The notes beneath the pieces were generated by a model. That model saw only the letters and a program-made list of their open reading frames with translations. It had not been told where the DNA came from and did no database searches. A stretch of 64,000 bases of DNA from Pseudomonas sp. TH41 (GTDB lineage Bacteria; Pseudomonadota; Gammaproteobacteria; Pseudomonadales; Pseudomonadaceae): the NCBI RefSeq assembly GCF_016650695.1, contig NZ_JAEKFH010000005.1:682001-746000 (forward strand), written 5' to 3'. The position numbers were made by a program, and so were the translations under genes. Shown here in pieces: positions 45,674-53,336 of this stretch (the stretch's first letter is position 1; every line of letters begins with the position of its first letter).

Positions 45674-46078
45674 TCAAGCCAGTTCGTCCAGCAGTTTCAG
45701 CAAGGTTTCACGCTTCTCGGCGCCCAGGCGATCAATCAATCGCTGCTGCGCCGCTTCCCACGCAGGCAACGCGGCTGCCAGCCGTTCAACACCGGCCTCG
45801 GTGAGCTTCACAATGCGGTTGCGCATGTCCTCGCCTTCGACCAGCGTGAGCAACCCTTCGCCTTCCAGTACGCGCAAATTGCGCCCGAGGGTGCTGCGAT
45901 CCAGCCCCATGGCTTCGGCCAGGGTGGAAATACTCGGTTGGTCGAGACGCTGCAGATTGCACAACAGAGAATACTGGGCAACGTTGATTCCGAAGCCGTC
46001 GAGAGCGCCGTCGTAATGCCTGCTGACGCCACGGGCAGCGCGGCGCAGGTTGATGCATAAACATTGAGAGTCGAGCAT
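45674..46078 (-). CDS. MarR-family transcriptional regulator
   Basis: This is a 134-residue winged-helix protein. Recognition-region text is ISTLAEAMGLDRSTLGRNLR, the wing VEGEDMRNRIVKLTEAG, and the N-terminal dimer helix VSRHYDGALDGFGINVAQYS. Three cysteines near the N-terminus and middle (QCLCIN, LLCNL) could act in thiol sensing, which is inference. It is transcribed toward the MFS gene. Matching operators lie before both genes, so autoregulation is likely. Its likely ligand is the MFS substrate. Confidence 0.87.
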   Translation of the reverse strand: MLDSQCLCINLRRAARGVSRHYDGALDGFGINVAQYSLLCNLQRLDQPSISTLAEAMGLDRSTLGRNLRVLEGEGLLTLVEGEDMRNRIVKLTEAGVERLAAALPAWEAAQQRLIDRLGAEKRETLLKLLDELA

Positions 46079-46082
46079 GGTG

Positions 46083-46098
46083 CGTGTATATACCCGGG
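46083..46098. promoter_or_regulatory. Second MarR-type operator, before marR
   Basis: CGTGTATATACCCG, followed by GG, is a near-palindrome that shares GTATATACCCG with the perfect site at 45636-45653. It lies 5-20 bp upstream of the marR ATG, where binding would block its own transcription. Confidence 0.7.
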
Positions 46099-46160
46099 AG
46101 TGTGTTAAATCAAGTTACAGATGGGGTTGTCCAGAGTATTGAAGTGTCTGGCAGACCGCT

Positions 46161-46224
46161 TTCGCGAGCAAGCCCGCTCCCACATTGAAATGCATTCCAA
46201 TGTGGGAGCGGGCTTGCTCGCGAA
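46161..46224. repeat. REP doublet, GGGC class, short spacer
   Basis: TTCGCGAGCAAGCCCGCTCC and mirrored GGAGCGGGCTTGCTCGCGAA lie close together; the spacer is itself a palindrome (CATTGAAATGCATTCCAATG). Located between marR and the end of the cob operon. Confidence 0.9.
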
Positions 46225-46251
46225 GGGGCCAGAACATACACCACAACGCGA

Positions 46252-46983
46252 TCAGACCAACGCCAAGCCGACCACCACCGCCATTTCCAGCAACTCCAGC
46301 ATCGCCCCCGCCGTGTCGCCCGTCGCGCCACCCAATCGCCGCAGCATCACGTGCCGCAGCCAGACAAACACCACCGCCGACAACGCAAGCGCCCACGCAG
46401 CGCTGAAGCCCGCAATAAGAACACAGGCTACCGCGCTGACCGCCAGCACCTGCTTGCCAGCCGAACGCGGAAGATGATCCGCCAGCGCCTGCCCCAAACC
46501 ACCCGCACGCACATAAGGCGTGGTCAGAAACAATCCCAGCAAAGCGCTGCGGCCAATCAACGGAACGATGATCAGCACGGTGGCATGCTGCTGCTCGATC
46601 AACGCCAGCAACGCGGCGAATTTGAGCAACAACACCAGCACCAGCGTCACGACCGCGATCGGCCCGCTGCGCGGGTCTTTCATGATCGTCAGCGTGCGCT
46701 CACGGTCGCCGAACCCACCGAGCCACGCATCGGCACTGTCGGCCAGGCCGTCCAGGTGCAGCGCACCGCTGAGCAACACCCACACCGTCAGCAGCAACGC
46801 GGCGTGGAGCAATAACGGCGCGCCCTGCAAAACCCAGTTCAGCGCCCACAAGATCACGCCAAACAGCAGACCGACCAGCGGATAGAACAGCAGCGACCGC
46901 CCCATCGCCTGCGGTGTCGGCATGCCCTGCAGGCGAATCGGCAGGCTGCTCAAGAATTGCAGGGCGATCCAGAATGGCAACAT
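46252..46983 (-). CDS. cobS: Adenosylcobinamide-GDP ribazoletransferase (cobalamin synthase)
   Basis: This 243-residue integral membrane protein (Pseudomonas name cobV) has QFLSSLPIRL near the N-terminus and the family's acidic motif LDGLADSADAWLGGFGDRER followed by TIMKDPRSGPIAV. It joins adenosylcobinamide-GDP with alpha-ribazole (phosphate) at the inner membrane. It begins 2 bp after the cobC stop and is the last gene of the operon. A REP doublet follows. Confidence 0.93.
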   Translation of the reverse strand: MLPFWIALQFLSSLPIRLQGMPTPQAMGRSLLFYPLVGLLFGVILWALNWVLQGAPLLLHAALLLTVWVLLSGALHLDGLADSADAWLGGFGDRERTLTIMKDPRSGPIAVVTLVLVLLLKFAALLALIEQQHATVLIIVPLIGRSALLGLFLTTPYVRAGGLGQALADHLPRSAGKQVLAVSAVACVLIAGFSAAWALALSAVVFVWLRHVMLRRLGGATGDTAGAMLELLEMAVVVGLALV

Positions 46984-46985
46984 GA

Positions 46986-47561
46986 TCAGAGCGCTTCCTT
47001 GAGCTGGCCAGCCGACTCGACCAACAGCGAGAACAACGCACCATGACCGACTTCAACGTTGAGCAACTGCTCACGGGGCAGTCCCCGAGCCCGCGCCAGC
47101 AACAAACGCATGACGCCGCCGTGACTGATCAGCAACACACGCTCGCCGGCACAGGTCGCGTGCAACCGATCAATCGCCGCCGACACTCGCGTTGAAAAAT
47201 CCGCGACGGGCTCACCCTGAGGTGGGGTGAACGAATAGGGGTCGGCCCAGAACAACCCCAACGCCTCGGCATCGGTTTCCATCAGCGCTGCAGCACTCTG
47301 CCCTTCCCATGCACCGAAGTGCAGTTCTTGCAGGTCTTTCTCCAGCTGCACCGGCAAACCCAGTTGCGCCCCGAGTTCTTCGGCGAACCGCGCACAACGC
47401 TGCAACGGCGAGCTGACCAGGCGATCCCAAGGTCCCTGCTCAACCACTGCCGCGCGCATCTGCGCCCAGCCCTTGTCGGTCAACGCGTCGTCGAGGCTGC
47501 CGCGCAAGCCGCCGCCGAGTTCGGTTTCGCCATGGCGCAACAGATCGAGGCGCAAGGTCAT
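46986..47561 (-). CDS. cobC: Alpha-ribazole phosphatase (histidine phosphatase family)
   Basis: The 191-residue protein has the phosphohistidine motif LLRHGETELGG at residues 7-17 and the second catalytic His in LLISHGGVMRLLLAR. DRLVSSPLQRCARFAEEL and LQELHFGAWEGQS are also family text. It dephosphorylates alpha-ribazole-5'-phosphate or the cobalamin phosphate. The ATG at 47561 overlaps the cobT stop by 4 bp; the longer ORF from 47816 lies inside cobT and is rejected. Confidence 0.92.
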   Translation of the reverse strand: MTLRLDLLRHGETELGGGLRGSLDDALTDKGWAQMRAAVVEQGPWDRLVSSPLQRCARFAEELGAQLGLPVQLEKDLQELHFGAWEGQSAAALMETDAEALGLFWADPYSFTPPQGEPVADFSTRVSAAIDRLHATCAGERVLLISHGGVMRLLLARARGLPREQLLNVEVGHGALFSLLVESAGQLKEAL

Positions 47562-48613
47562 GCCGGGCGATCCGCCACCGCGGCTTCGGCGAAGGTCGCC
47601 ATTTGCCCGTGCAGGTCGCAGGCCAGACGCAGCAGCGGCACGGCCAATGCAGCGCCGCTGCCCTCGCCCAAACGCAGGCCGAGGTCCAGCAAGGGTTCGG
47701 CGTTCAGGGTTTCCAGCACATGGCGATGACCCGGCTCGGCGCCGCGATGACCGAACAACAGCCACTGACGGCACGCAGGATTCAATCGCACCGCCACCAA
47801 CGCGGCGACGCTGCAAATAAACCCGTCTACCAACACCGCAACGCCTTCCTGAGCGCAGGCCAGGTACGCACCGACCAGTGCGGAAATTTCAAAACCGCCG
47901 AGGTTAAACAGGGTTTGCAACGGATCGCCGCGCTGAGCCTGGTGCACTGCCAACGCGCGCTCGATGACCTGGGCTTTATGGCTGACACCCGCCGCGTTCA
48001 GCCCGGTGCCCGGCCCGGTCAGATGCACCACGGGACAATCCAGCAACGCACAGGCCAACGCGCTGGCCGCGGTGGTGTTGCCGATGCCCATCTCGCCGCC
48101 GATAAACAACTGCGCACCCGCTGCAATGGCGCGTAGCACGCTGTCGCGACCCGCCTGCAAGGCGAGTTCGCCCTGGGCCGCCGTCATGGCCGGGCCGTCG
48201 ACGAAATTCGCCGTACCCGGACCGAGATTCAGGTGACGCACGCCCGGCAGGTTCAAGGACGGCGTAACGGTCCCGAGATCAACCACTTCCAGGGATGCAC
48301 CGAGCTGTCGGGCCAATACGCTGATCGCCGCACCACCGCTGACGAAGTTGTGCAGCATCTGCCCCGTGACCTCCTGGGGAAACGCCGACACGCCTTCGGC
48401 CACCACGCCATGGTCACCGGCAAAAATGGCGATCCAGAGCTGATCCAGGCGCGGTTTGACCCGTCCCTGCAACCCCGCCAGTTGCACGGCCACCGCCTCC
48501 AGTTGACCGAGGGAACCGGCCGGTTTGGTCAGCTGCTGTTGACGGGCCTCTGCCTGTTCGACCGCTTGGGCATCGATCGGCTTGCACGGGTTCAGCCACC
48601 AGGATTGAGTCAT
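47558..48613 (-). CDS. cobT: Nicotinate-nucleotide-dimethylbenzimidazole phosphoribosyltransferase
   Basis: The 351-residue enzyme starts MTQSWWLNPCKPIDAQAVEQ. It has AGDHGVVAEGVSAFPQEVTG, NFVSGGAAISVLARQLGA, LFIGGEMGIGNTTAASALAC and the late ALLVAVRLNPACRQWLLFGH. It makes alpha-ribazole-5'-phosphate from DMB and nicotinate mononucleotide. The start overlaps the cobU stop by 4 bp (ATGA). Confidence 0.94.
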   Translation of the reverse strand: MTQSWWLNPCKPIDAQAVEQAEARQQQLTKPAGSLGQLEAVAVQLAGLQGRVKPRLDQLWIAIFAGDHGVVAEGVSAFPQEVTGQMLHNFVSGGAAISVLARQLGASLEVVDLGTVTPSLNLPGVRHLNLGPGTANFVDGPAMTAAQGELALQAGRDSVLRAIAAGAQLFIGGEMGIGNTTAASALACALLDCPVVHLTGPGTGLNAAGVSHKAQVIERALAVHQAQRGDPLQTLFNLGGFEISALVGAYLACAQEGVAVLVDGFICSVAALVAVRLNPACRQWLLFGHRGAEPGHRHVLETLNAEPLLDLGLRLGEGSGAALAVPLLRLACDLHGQMATFAEAAVADRPA

Positions 48614-49131
48614 AACGCGGTTCCTTTCAAAGTCAGGGGCAGGCCGGCGACGGTCAAGACGACTCGCTGACAGCGCTCGGCCAAAGCTTGATGCAGCCAA
48701 CCGGCTTCATCGACGTAGCGGCGAGTCAATTCGCCCAGCGGTACGACACCCATTCCGGTCTCGTTGCTGACAAAAATGATTTCACCCGGCAATGACGCCA
48801 GGCAGTCCAGCAAGGCCTCCCGCTCGGCCGTCAGGCGCTCGGCATTGTCGAGCATCAGCAGATTGGTCATCCACAGCGTCAGGCAGTCCACCAGCAAGCA
48901 ACGCTCTTCGCTGGCGGTTTCGCGCAGCACGCGGGCCAGTTCCAGTGGTTCTTCGATCAACGCCCATTCGGCCGGACGACGGGCGCGGTGATGGGCCACC
49001 CGTTCGTTCATTTCGCCGTCGAGGGCTTGGCTGGTGGCGATGTAGGTCACCGCCAGAGCGCTGTCGGACGCGAGTTTTTCGGCCAGGCGACTTTTACCGG
49101 AACGGGCGCCGCCGAGGATCAGTTGCAGCAT
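48610..49131 (-). CDS. cobU: Adenosylcobinamide kinase/adenosylcobinamide-phosphate guanylyltransferase
   Basis: The 173-residue P-loop enzyme (Pseudomonas cobP) has Walker A LILGGARSGKSRLAEKLA, YIATSQALDGEMNERVAHHR with the GMP-accepting histidine region, LLVDCLTLWMTNLL, and FVSNETGMGVVPLGELTRRY. It phosphorylates and then guanylylates adenosylcobinamide. It starts 132 bp after cobQ, and the gap is mostly a REP doublet; readthrough from the riboswitch promoter is assumed. Confidence 0.95.
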   Translation of the reverse strand: MLQLILGGARSGKSRLAEKLASDSALAVTYIATSQALDGEMNERVAHHRARRPAEWALIEEPLELARVLRETASEERCLLVDCLTLWMTNLLMLDNAERLTAEREALLDCLASLPGEIIFVSNETGMGVVPLGELTRRYVDEAGWLHQALAERCQRVVLTVAGLPLTLKGTAL

Positions 49132-49170
49132 GGTTCATTCCTTCAAATGTGCGGTGTGACTAAGTCAGTC

Positions 49171-49246
49171 TTCGCTAGCAAGCCCGCTCCCACAGGGGCT
49201 CTGTGAACGCCAAAAATCCAATGTGGGAGCGGGCTTGCTCGCGAAG
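49171..49246. repeat. REP doublet, GGGC class, within the cob operon
   Basis: TTCGCTAGCAAGCCCGCTCC and mirrored GGAGCGGGCTTGCTCGCGAA lie between cobQ and cobU. The left arm has one change (GCGAGC to GCTAGC). It would form a hairpin in the operon mRNA. Confidence 0.88.
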
Positions 49247-49263
49247 AGGCCGGAACAGTCACC

Positions 49264-50799
49264 TCATAAACCACAGAGCTCACGCAATAGCCGAGTATCC
49301 AGATGCTTCTCCACCAAATCCGCCAGCCGCTCGATATCGCGCTCGCGCAATGCGTGGTAATCGACTTCCTGCACCTCCTGCAAACCCGCCCAGCGCAACA
49401 GCGCACTGCACGCCGCCGGAGATTCGAAGAGCCCATGCAGATACGTACCGAAAATCTGCCCGTCGACGCTTTGTGCACCGTCGCAGCGACCATCGTCCAA
49501 CTGTACGGCTGCGTTTTCCAAGGCCGGCCCAGTCGTCACGCCGGCATGAATTTCGTAACCGCTGACGGCTGCATTTTCCAACGCCAGATGCCCGCGCACG
49601 TTGCGCAATTGCTTCTCGGCTTCGAGCTGCGTGTCGAACGCCAGCAAGCCCAAACCGGCACTGGAACCCGGTGCGCCTTCGAGCCCCAGCGGGTCGTGCA
49701 CCTGTTCACCGAGCATTTGCAGACCGCCGCAGATCCCCAACACTTTGCCGCCGTAGCGCAAGTGTCGGGTAATAGCGCGGTCCCAGCCGTTGGCCCGCAG
49801 ATACGCGAGGTCGCTGCGCACGCTTTTCGAGCCGGGTAGAATAATCAGATCAGCGGGCGGAATCGTTTGGCCCGGGCCTATGAATTGCAGATCCACTTGT
49901 GGATGCAGGCGCAGCGGATCGAAATCAGTGTGGTTGCTGATGCGCGGCAGTACCGGCACCAGTACTTTCAGCACCTGATCAGCCTTGTCGGTCTGGCGCT
50001 GATCGATGCCGTCTTCGGCTTCCAGGTGCAGATCCATCACGTAAGGCAACACGCCGATCACCGGCTTGCCGGTGCGCGCCTCCAGCCAATCGAGGCCCGA
50101 TTGCAGCAAGGCGATATCGCCGCGAAAGCGGTTGATGATGAAACCTTTGACCCGTGCCTGTTCGCTGGGCGACAGCAGTTCCAGAGTCCCCACCAGATGG
50201 GCGAAAACACCGCCGCGATTGATGTCGGCAATCAGCACGACCGGACAATCCACCGCCTCGGCGAAGCCCATGTTGGCGATGTCACCGGCGCGAAGATTGA
50301 TCTCGGCCGGCGAGCCGGCGCCTTCGACCATCACCACCGGATACGCTGCGCTTAACCGTGCATGGGAAGCCAGCACCGCTTGCATCGCGATGGCTTTGTA
50401 ATCGTGATAGGCGACGGCGTTCATCGTCGTGACGGCGCGGCCATGAATAATCACCTGGGCGCCGGTGTCGCTGTTGGGTTTGAGCAGCACCGGGTTCATG
50501 TCGGTGTGCGGCTCAAGGTTGGCCGCCTGGGCCTGCACCGCTTGCGCGCGACCGATCTCGCCACCGTCGGCCGTCACTGCGCTGTTGAGCGCCATGTTTT
50601 GCGGTTTGAATGGCACGACGCGCACGCCTTGACGCGTGACCCAGCGACACAGCGCCGTCACCAGCGTGCTTTTGCCGGCGTCCGACGTAGTGCCCTGCAC
50701 CATCAAAGTGGCGCCCTGCACCATCGAAGTGGCGCCCTGCACCATCGAAGTGGCGCTCGGAACCATCGACGTGGCGCTCGGAGCTATCAACCCAGTCAT
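49264..50799 (-). CDS. cobQ: Cobyric acid synthase, with repeat-extended N-terminus
   Basis: The 511-residue glutamine amidotransferase has N-terminal P-loop MVQGTTSDAGKSTLVTALCR (residues 33 on), FKPQNMALNSAVTADGGEIG, VEGAGSPAEINLRAGDIANM, and a C-terminal GATase1 domain with the nucleophile in GICGGLQMLGE. It amidates adenosylcobyrinic acid a,c-diamide. The family normally has about four residues before MVQG; here a heptad is repeated in frame, so MVQG-like text occurs several times. The ATG at 50799 is supported by GAGGA and by 4-bp overlap with the cobD stop. Confidence 0.94.
   Translation of the reverse strand: MTGLIAPSATSMVPSATSMVQGATSMVQGATLMVQGTTSDAGKSTLVTALCRWVTRQGVRVVPFKPQNMALNSAVTADGGEIGRAQAVQAQAANLEPHTDMNPVLLKPNSDTGAQVIIHGRAVTTMNAVAYHDYKAIAMQAVLASHARLSAAYPVVMVEGAGSPAEINLRAGDIANMGFAEAVDCPVVLIADINRGGVFAHLVGTLELLSPSEQARVKGFIINRFRGDIALLQSGLDWLEARTGKPVIGVLPYVMDLHLEAEDGIDQRQTDKADQVLKVLVPVLPRISNHTDFDPLRLHPQVDLQFIGPGQTIPPADLIILPGSKSVRSDLAYLRANGWDRAITRHLRYGGKVLGICGGLQMLGEQVHDPLGLEGAPGSSAGLGLLAFDTQLEAEKQLRNVRGHLALENAAVSGYEIHAGVTTGPALENAAVQLDDGRCDGAQSVDGQIFGTYLHGLFESPAACSALLRWAGLQEVQEVDYHALRERDIERLADLVEKHLDTRLLRELCGL
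50683..50787. repeat. In-frame 21-bp minisatellite at the start of cobQ
   Basis: Four heptad-coding units (MVPSATS, MVQGATS, MVQGATL, MVQGTTS), and a degenerate fifth before them (IAPSATS), repeat every 21 bp. Two inner units are identical over the string CCCTGCACCATCGAAGTGGC on the plus strand. Each of the four carries an ATG in frame. Confidence 0.92.
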
Positions 50800-51788
50800 T
50801 GGATTTCCTCAGCGTAGGCATTGAACGCTTGCGCGAGACGTGTCCAGTCGGCGTCATTGCCGGGCAAACCAAAACGCAGGCTGCTGTTGTGGGTGAACAA
50901 CCGCAGCAGGATGCCGTGCCGGGCCATGAATTCATGCAGCTGTTCGGCGCGTTCGGTGATCAGCCATTGGAACAGCGCGCAGCCACCCTGGGGCTTGAAG
51001 CCGTGCTGCTCAAGCAGCAGCGCCAGACGCTCGCTTGCCGCTTCGGTGCGCGCCCGTTGCCTGACGTGCCCTGCGGTATCCAGCAGGCAGGCCTGGCCGA
51101 CCACACGGGTAGGCCCGCTGACCGCCCACGGCCCCACTTGCTCGGCCAGCAACTTGAGCAATTTGCGCTCGGCCAGGACAAAACCCAACCGCACACCGGC
51201 CAGGCCGAAAAACTTGCCGAAGGAACGCAACACGATCAAACCGACCAGATGGGCAAAAGGCGCCAGGCTCAACGACGGCGTGTTGTCCATGAACGCCTCG
51301 TCGACCACCAGCCAGCCACCGCGCTGAGCCAGTCGTGCGTGCCAGTCGAGCAGCCGGCTCGGGGTCAGGCTCAGGCCAGTGGGGTTGTTCGGATTGACCA
51401 CCACCAACACGTCGAGGCTGTCGAGATAGAAGTCGACTTCCTGCTCCACCACTTCACGGACAATGTAGCCATTGCGTCGCCACGCTTCGGCGTGTTCGGC
51501 GTAACAGGGTGATAGCACGCCGACCTTGCCGGCCCGACGCAAACGCGGCAGCAGCTGGATCGCCATTTGCGAACCGGCAACCGGCAACACCTGGGCGGCA
51601 CCGTAATAATCACAAGCGGCCTGCTCCAGACCATCCTCGGTTTCCGGCAAACGCGCCCAAGCCTGCGGCGCAATCTCCGGAACCGGAAACGGCCAGGGCG
51701 CGAGGCCACTGGACAGGTCGAGCCAATCCGTTTCGGCAATGCCGTAGTCGAGCGCCGCTTTACGTAACCGACCACCGTGTTCAAGCAT
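50796..51788 (-). CDS. cobD: Threonine-phosphate decarboxylase
   Basis: The 330-residue fold-type I PLP enzyme (called cobC in Pseudomonas nomenclature) starts MLEHGGRLRKAALDYGIAET. It has LDLSSGLAPWPFPVPEIAPQ, VVNPNNPTGLSLTPSRLLDW, VVDEAFMD, and the PLP lysine in IVLRSFGKFFGLAGVRLGFV. It makes (R)-1-amino-2-propanol phosphate, the substrate of CbiB. The start overlaps cbiB by 8 bp. Confidence 0.93.
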   Translation of the reverse strand: MLEHGGRLRKAALDYGIAETDWLDLSSGLAPWPFPVPEIAPQAWARLPETEDGLEQAACDYYGAAQVLPVAGSQMAIQLLPRLRRAGKVGVLSPCYAEHAEAWRRNGYIVREVVEQEVDFYLDSLDVLVVVNPNNPTGLSLTPSRLLDWHARLAQRGGWLVVDEAFMDNTPSLSLAPFAHLVGLIVLRSFGKFFGLAGVRLGFVLAERKLLKLLAEQVGPWAVSGPTRVVGQACLLDTAGHVRQRARTEAASERLALLLEQHGFKPQGGCALFQWLITERAEQLHEFMARHGILLRLFTHNSSLRFGLPGNDADWTRLAQAFNAYAEEIQ

Positions 51789-52689
51789 AAAATTCAGCCC
51801 CCACGCAGAGAATCAGCAGCCATAACCCTACGCCGCGCTGGACCAATTGCCAGCCACGGTCAATGGCGTCGGCATCCGCCGGCACGCCTTCGCCCAGTGG
51901 TGGACGCTGATGCAGTTCACCGTGATAAATCGCCGCCCCGCCCAACTCGACGCCGAGTGCTCCGGCACCAGCGGCCATTACCGGACCGGCATTCGGGCTG
52001 TCCCAGGTCGGACCTTGGGTGCGCCAGCATTTCAGCGCCAGTCGGGTTTTGCCCAGCAGCGCGTAGGTCAACGCCACCAGTCGCGCAGGAATGTAGTTGA
52101 GGATGTCGTCGATTTTTGCCGCGGCCCAACCGAAACGCTCGAAGCGTTCATTGCGGTAGCCCCACATCGCATCCAGCGTATTGCTCAAACGGTAGAGCAC
52201 CACGCCCGGCGCGCCGGCCACGGCAAACCAGAACAGCGCGGCAAACACCGCGTCGCTGCCGTTCTCCAATACGGATTCGGTGGCTGCGCGGGCGACTTCG
52301 GTTTTATCCAGTTCACTGGTCTGACGGCTGACCAGGTAACTCACGCGTTTGCGCGCCTCGTTCAGGTCTTCGCTGCGCAACGCCCTGGCCACCGGCTCGA
52401 CGTGTTCGCCAAGGCTGCACAGGCCGAGGGCGCAATAGAGCGCGAGAATCTCAACGAGCCAGCCGACATAAGGCGCCCAGGACAACGCCGTGACCAGCAA
52501 CGTCAGCGGCACTACCGCGATCACCCAAGCGGTGACGCCGTGACTGCGCCAGCCGCGACCGCCACCATTGAATCGTTGCTCGATGCGGTCGGCAAAACGA
52601 CCGAACGCCACCAGCGGATGCCAGCGCTTGGGTTCACCCAGCAGCGCATCCAGCGCCACAGCGGCGACACTCAACAACGCCACACTCAT
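51781..52689 (-). CDS. cbiB: Adenosylcobinamide-phosphate synthase
   Basis: The 302-residue integral membrane protein (Pseudomonas cobD) starts MSVALLSVAAVALDALLGEP and has KRWHPLVAFGRFADRIEQRF, ATESVLENGSDAVFAALFWF, and SPNAGPVMAAGAGALGVELG. It attaches the aminopropanol (phosphate) arm to cobyric acid. ATG 52689 overlaps the bluB stop by 4 bp; the longer ORF from 52704 is not needed. Confidence 0.93.
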   Translation of the reverse strand: MSVALLSVAAVALDALLGEPKRWHPLVAFGRFADRIEQRFNGGGRGWRSHGVTAWVIAVVPLTLLVTALSWAPYVGWLVEILALYCALGLCSLGEHVEPVARALRSEDLNEARKRVSYLVSRQTSELDKTEVARAATESVLENGSDAVFAALFWFAVAGAPGVVLYRLSNTLDAMWGYRNERFERFGWAAAKIDDILNYIPARLVALTYALLGKTRLALKCWRTQGPTWDSPNAGPVMAAGAGALGVELGGAAIYHGELHQRPPLGEGVPADADAIDRGWQLVQRGVGLWLLILCVGAEFYA

Positions 52690-53336
52690 TGACTCACTCC
52701 CCAATAATTCTCATACAGCAATTCGCTGAGCGGACGCGCCTGCGCCCAGCCTTCGAGCACCAGCATCGGCGCCGGATAAAATTCTTTGACCGGCCCGAGG
52801 CAAAGCACCGCCATCGGCTTTGCTCCGATTGGCAAACCCAGCAGGTCCGCCAGCGCTTGCGGTTCGAACAGCGAGACCCAGCCCATGCCCAGCCCTTCGG
52901 CGCGTGAGGCCAGCCAGAGGTTCTGGATCGCACAGGATAACGAGGCCATGTCCATTTCCGGCAAAGTGCGACGGCCGAAAATATGCCGCTCGCGATCATC
53001 CATTAACGCGGCGACCAATACTTCGGCGCAGTCGTTGATGCCTTCGACCTTGAGCTTCATGAACTCGTCAGTGCGCTCGCCGAGGGCTTCGGCGGTGCGG
53101 ATGCGCTCTTCTTCCACCAGCACCTGAATCTTGCCGCGCAGGACCCGATCGCTGATGCGGATGAAACGCCAAGGCTGCATCAGGCCTACACTCGGCGCCT
53201 GATGCGCGGCTTCGAGCAAGCGCCGGAGCAACTCGGGCTCGACGGTGCCGCCGCTGAAGTGACGCATGTCGCGGCGTTCGCCGATGGCTCGGTAGACCGC
53301 TGCGCGTTCGGCTTCGGAGAATGCGTTGTCGGTCAT
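52686..53336 (-). CDS. bluB: 5,6-dimethylbenzimidazole synthase
   Basis: The 216-residue flavin enzyme of the nitroreductase fold has RRDMRHFSGGTVEPELLRRL, AAHQAPSVGLMQPWRFI, and SLSCAIQNLWLASRAEGLGM. It cuts FMNH2 with oxygen to make DMB, the lower base, so the cell can make complete aerobic B12. The ATG overlaps the cobB stop (ATGA), which now lies just beyond a REP doublet. Confidence 0.93.
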   Translation of the reverse strand: MTDNAFSEAERAAVYRAIGERRDMRHFSGGTVEPELLRRLLEAAHQAPSVGLMQPWRFIRISDRVLRGKIQVLVEEERIRTAEALGERTDEFMKLKVEGINDCAEVLVAALMDDRERHIFGRRTLPEMDMASLSCAIQNLWLASRAEGLGMGWVSLFEPQALADLLGLPIGAKPMAVLCLGPVKEFYPAPMLVLEGWAQARPLSELLYENYWGVSQ

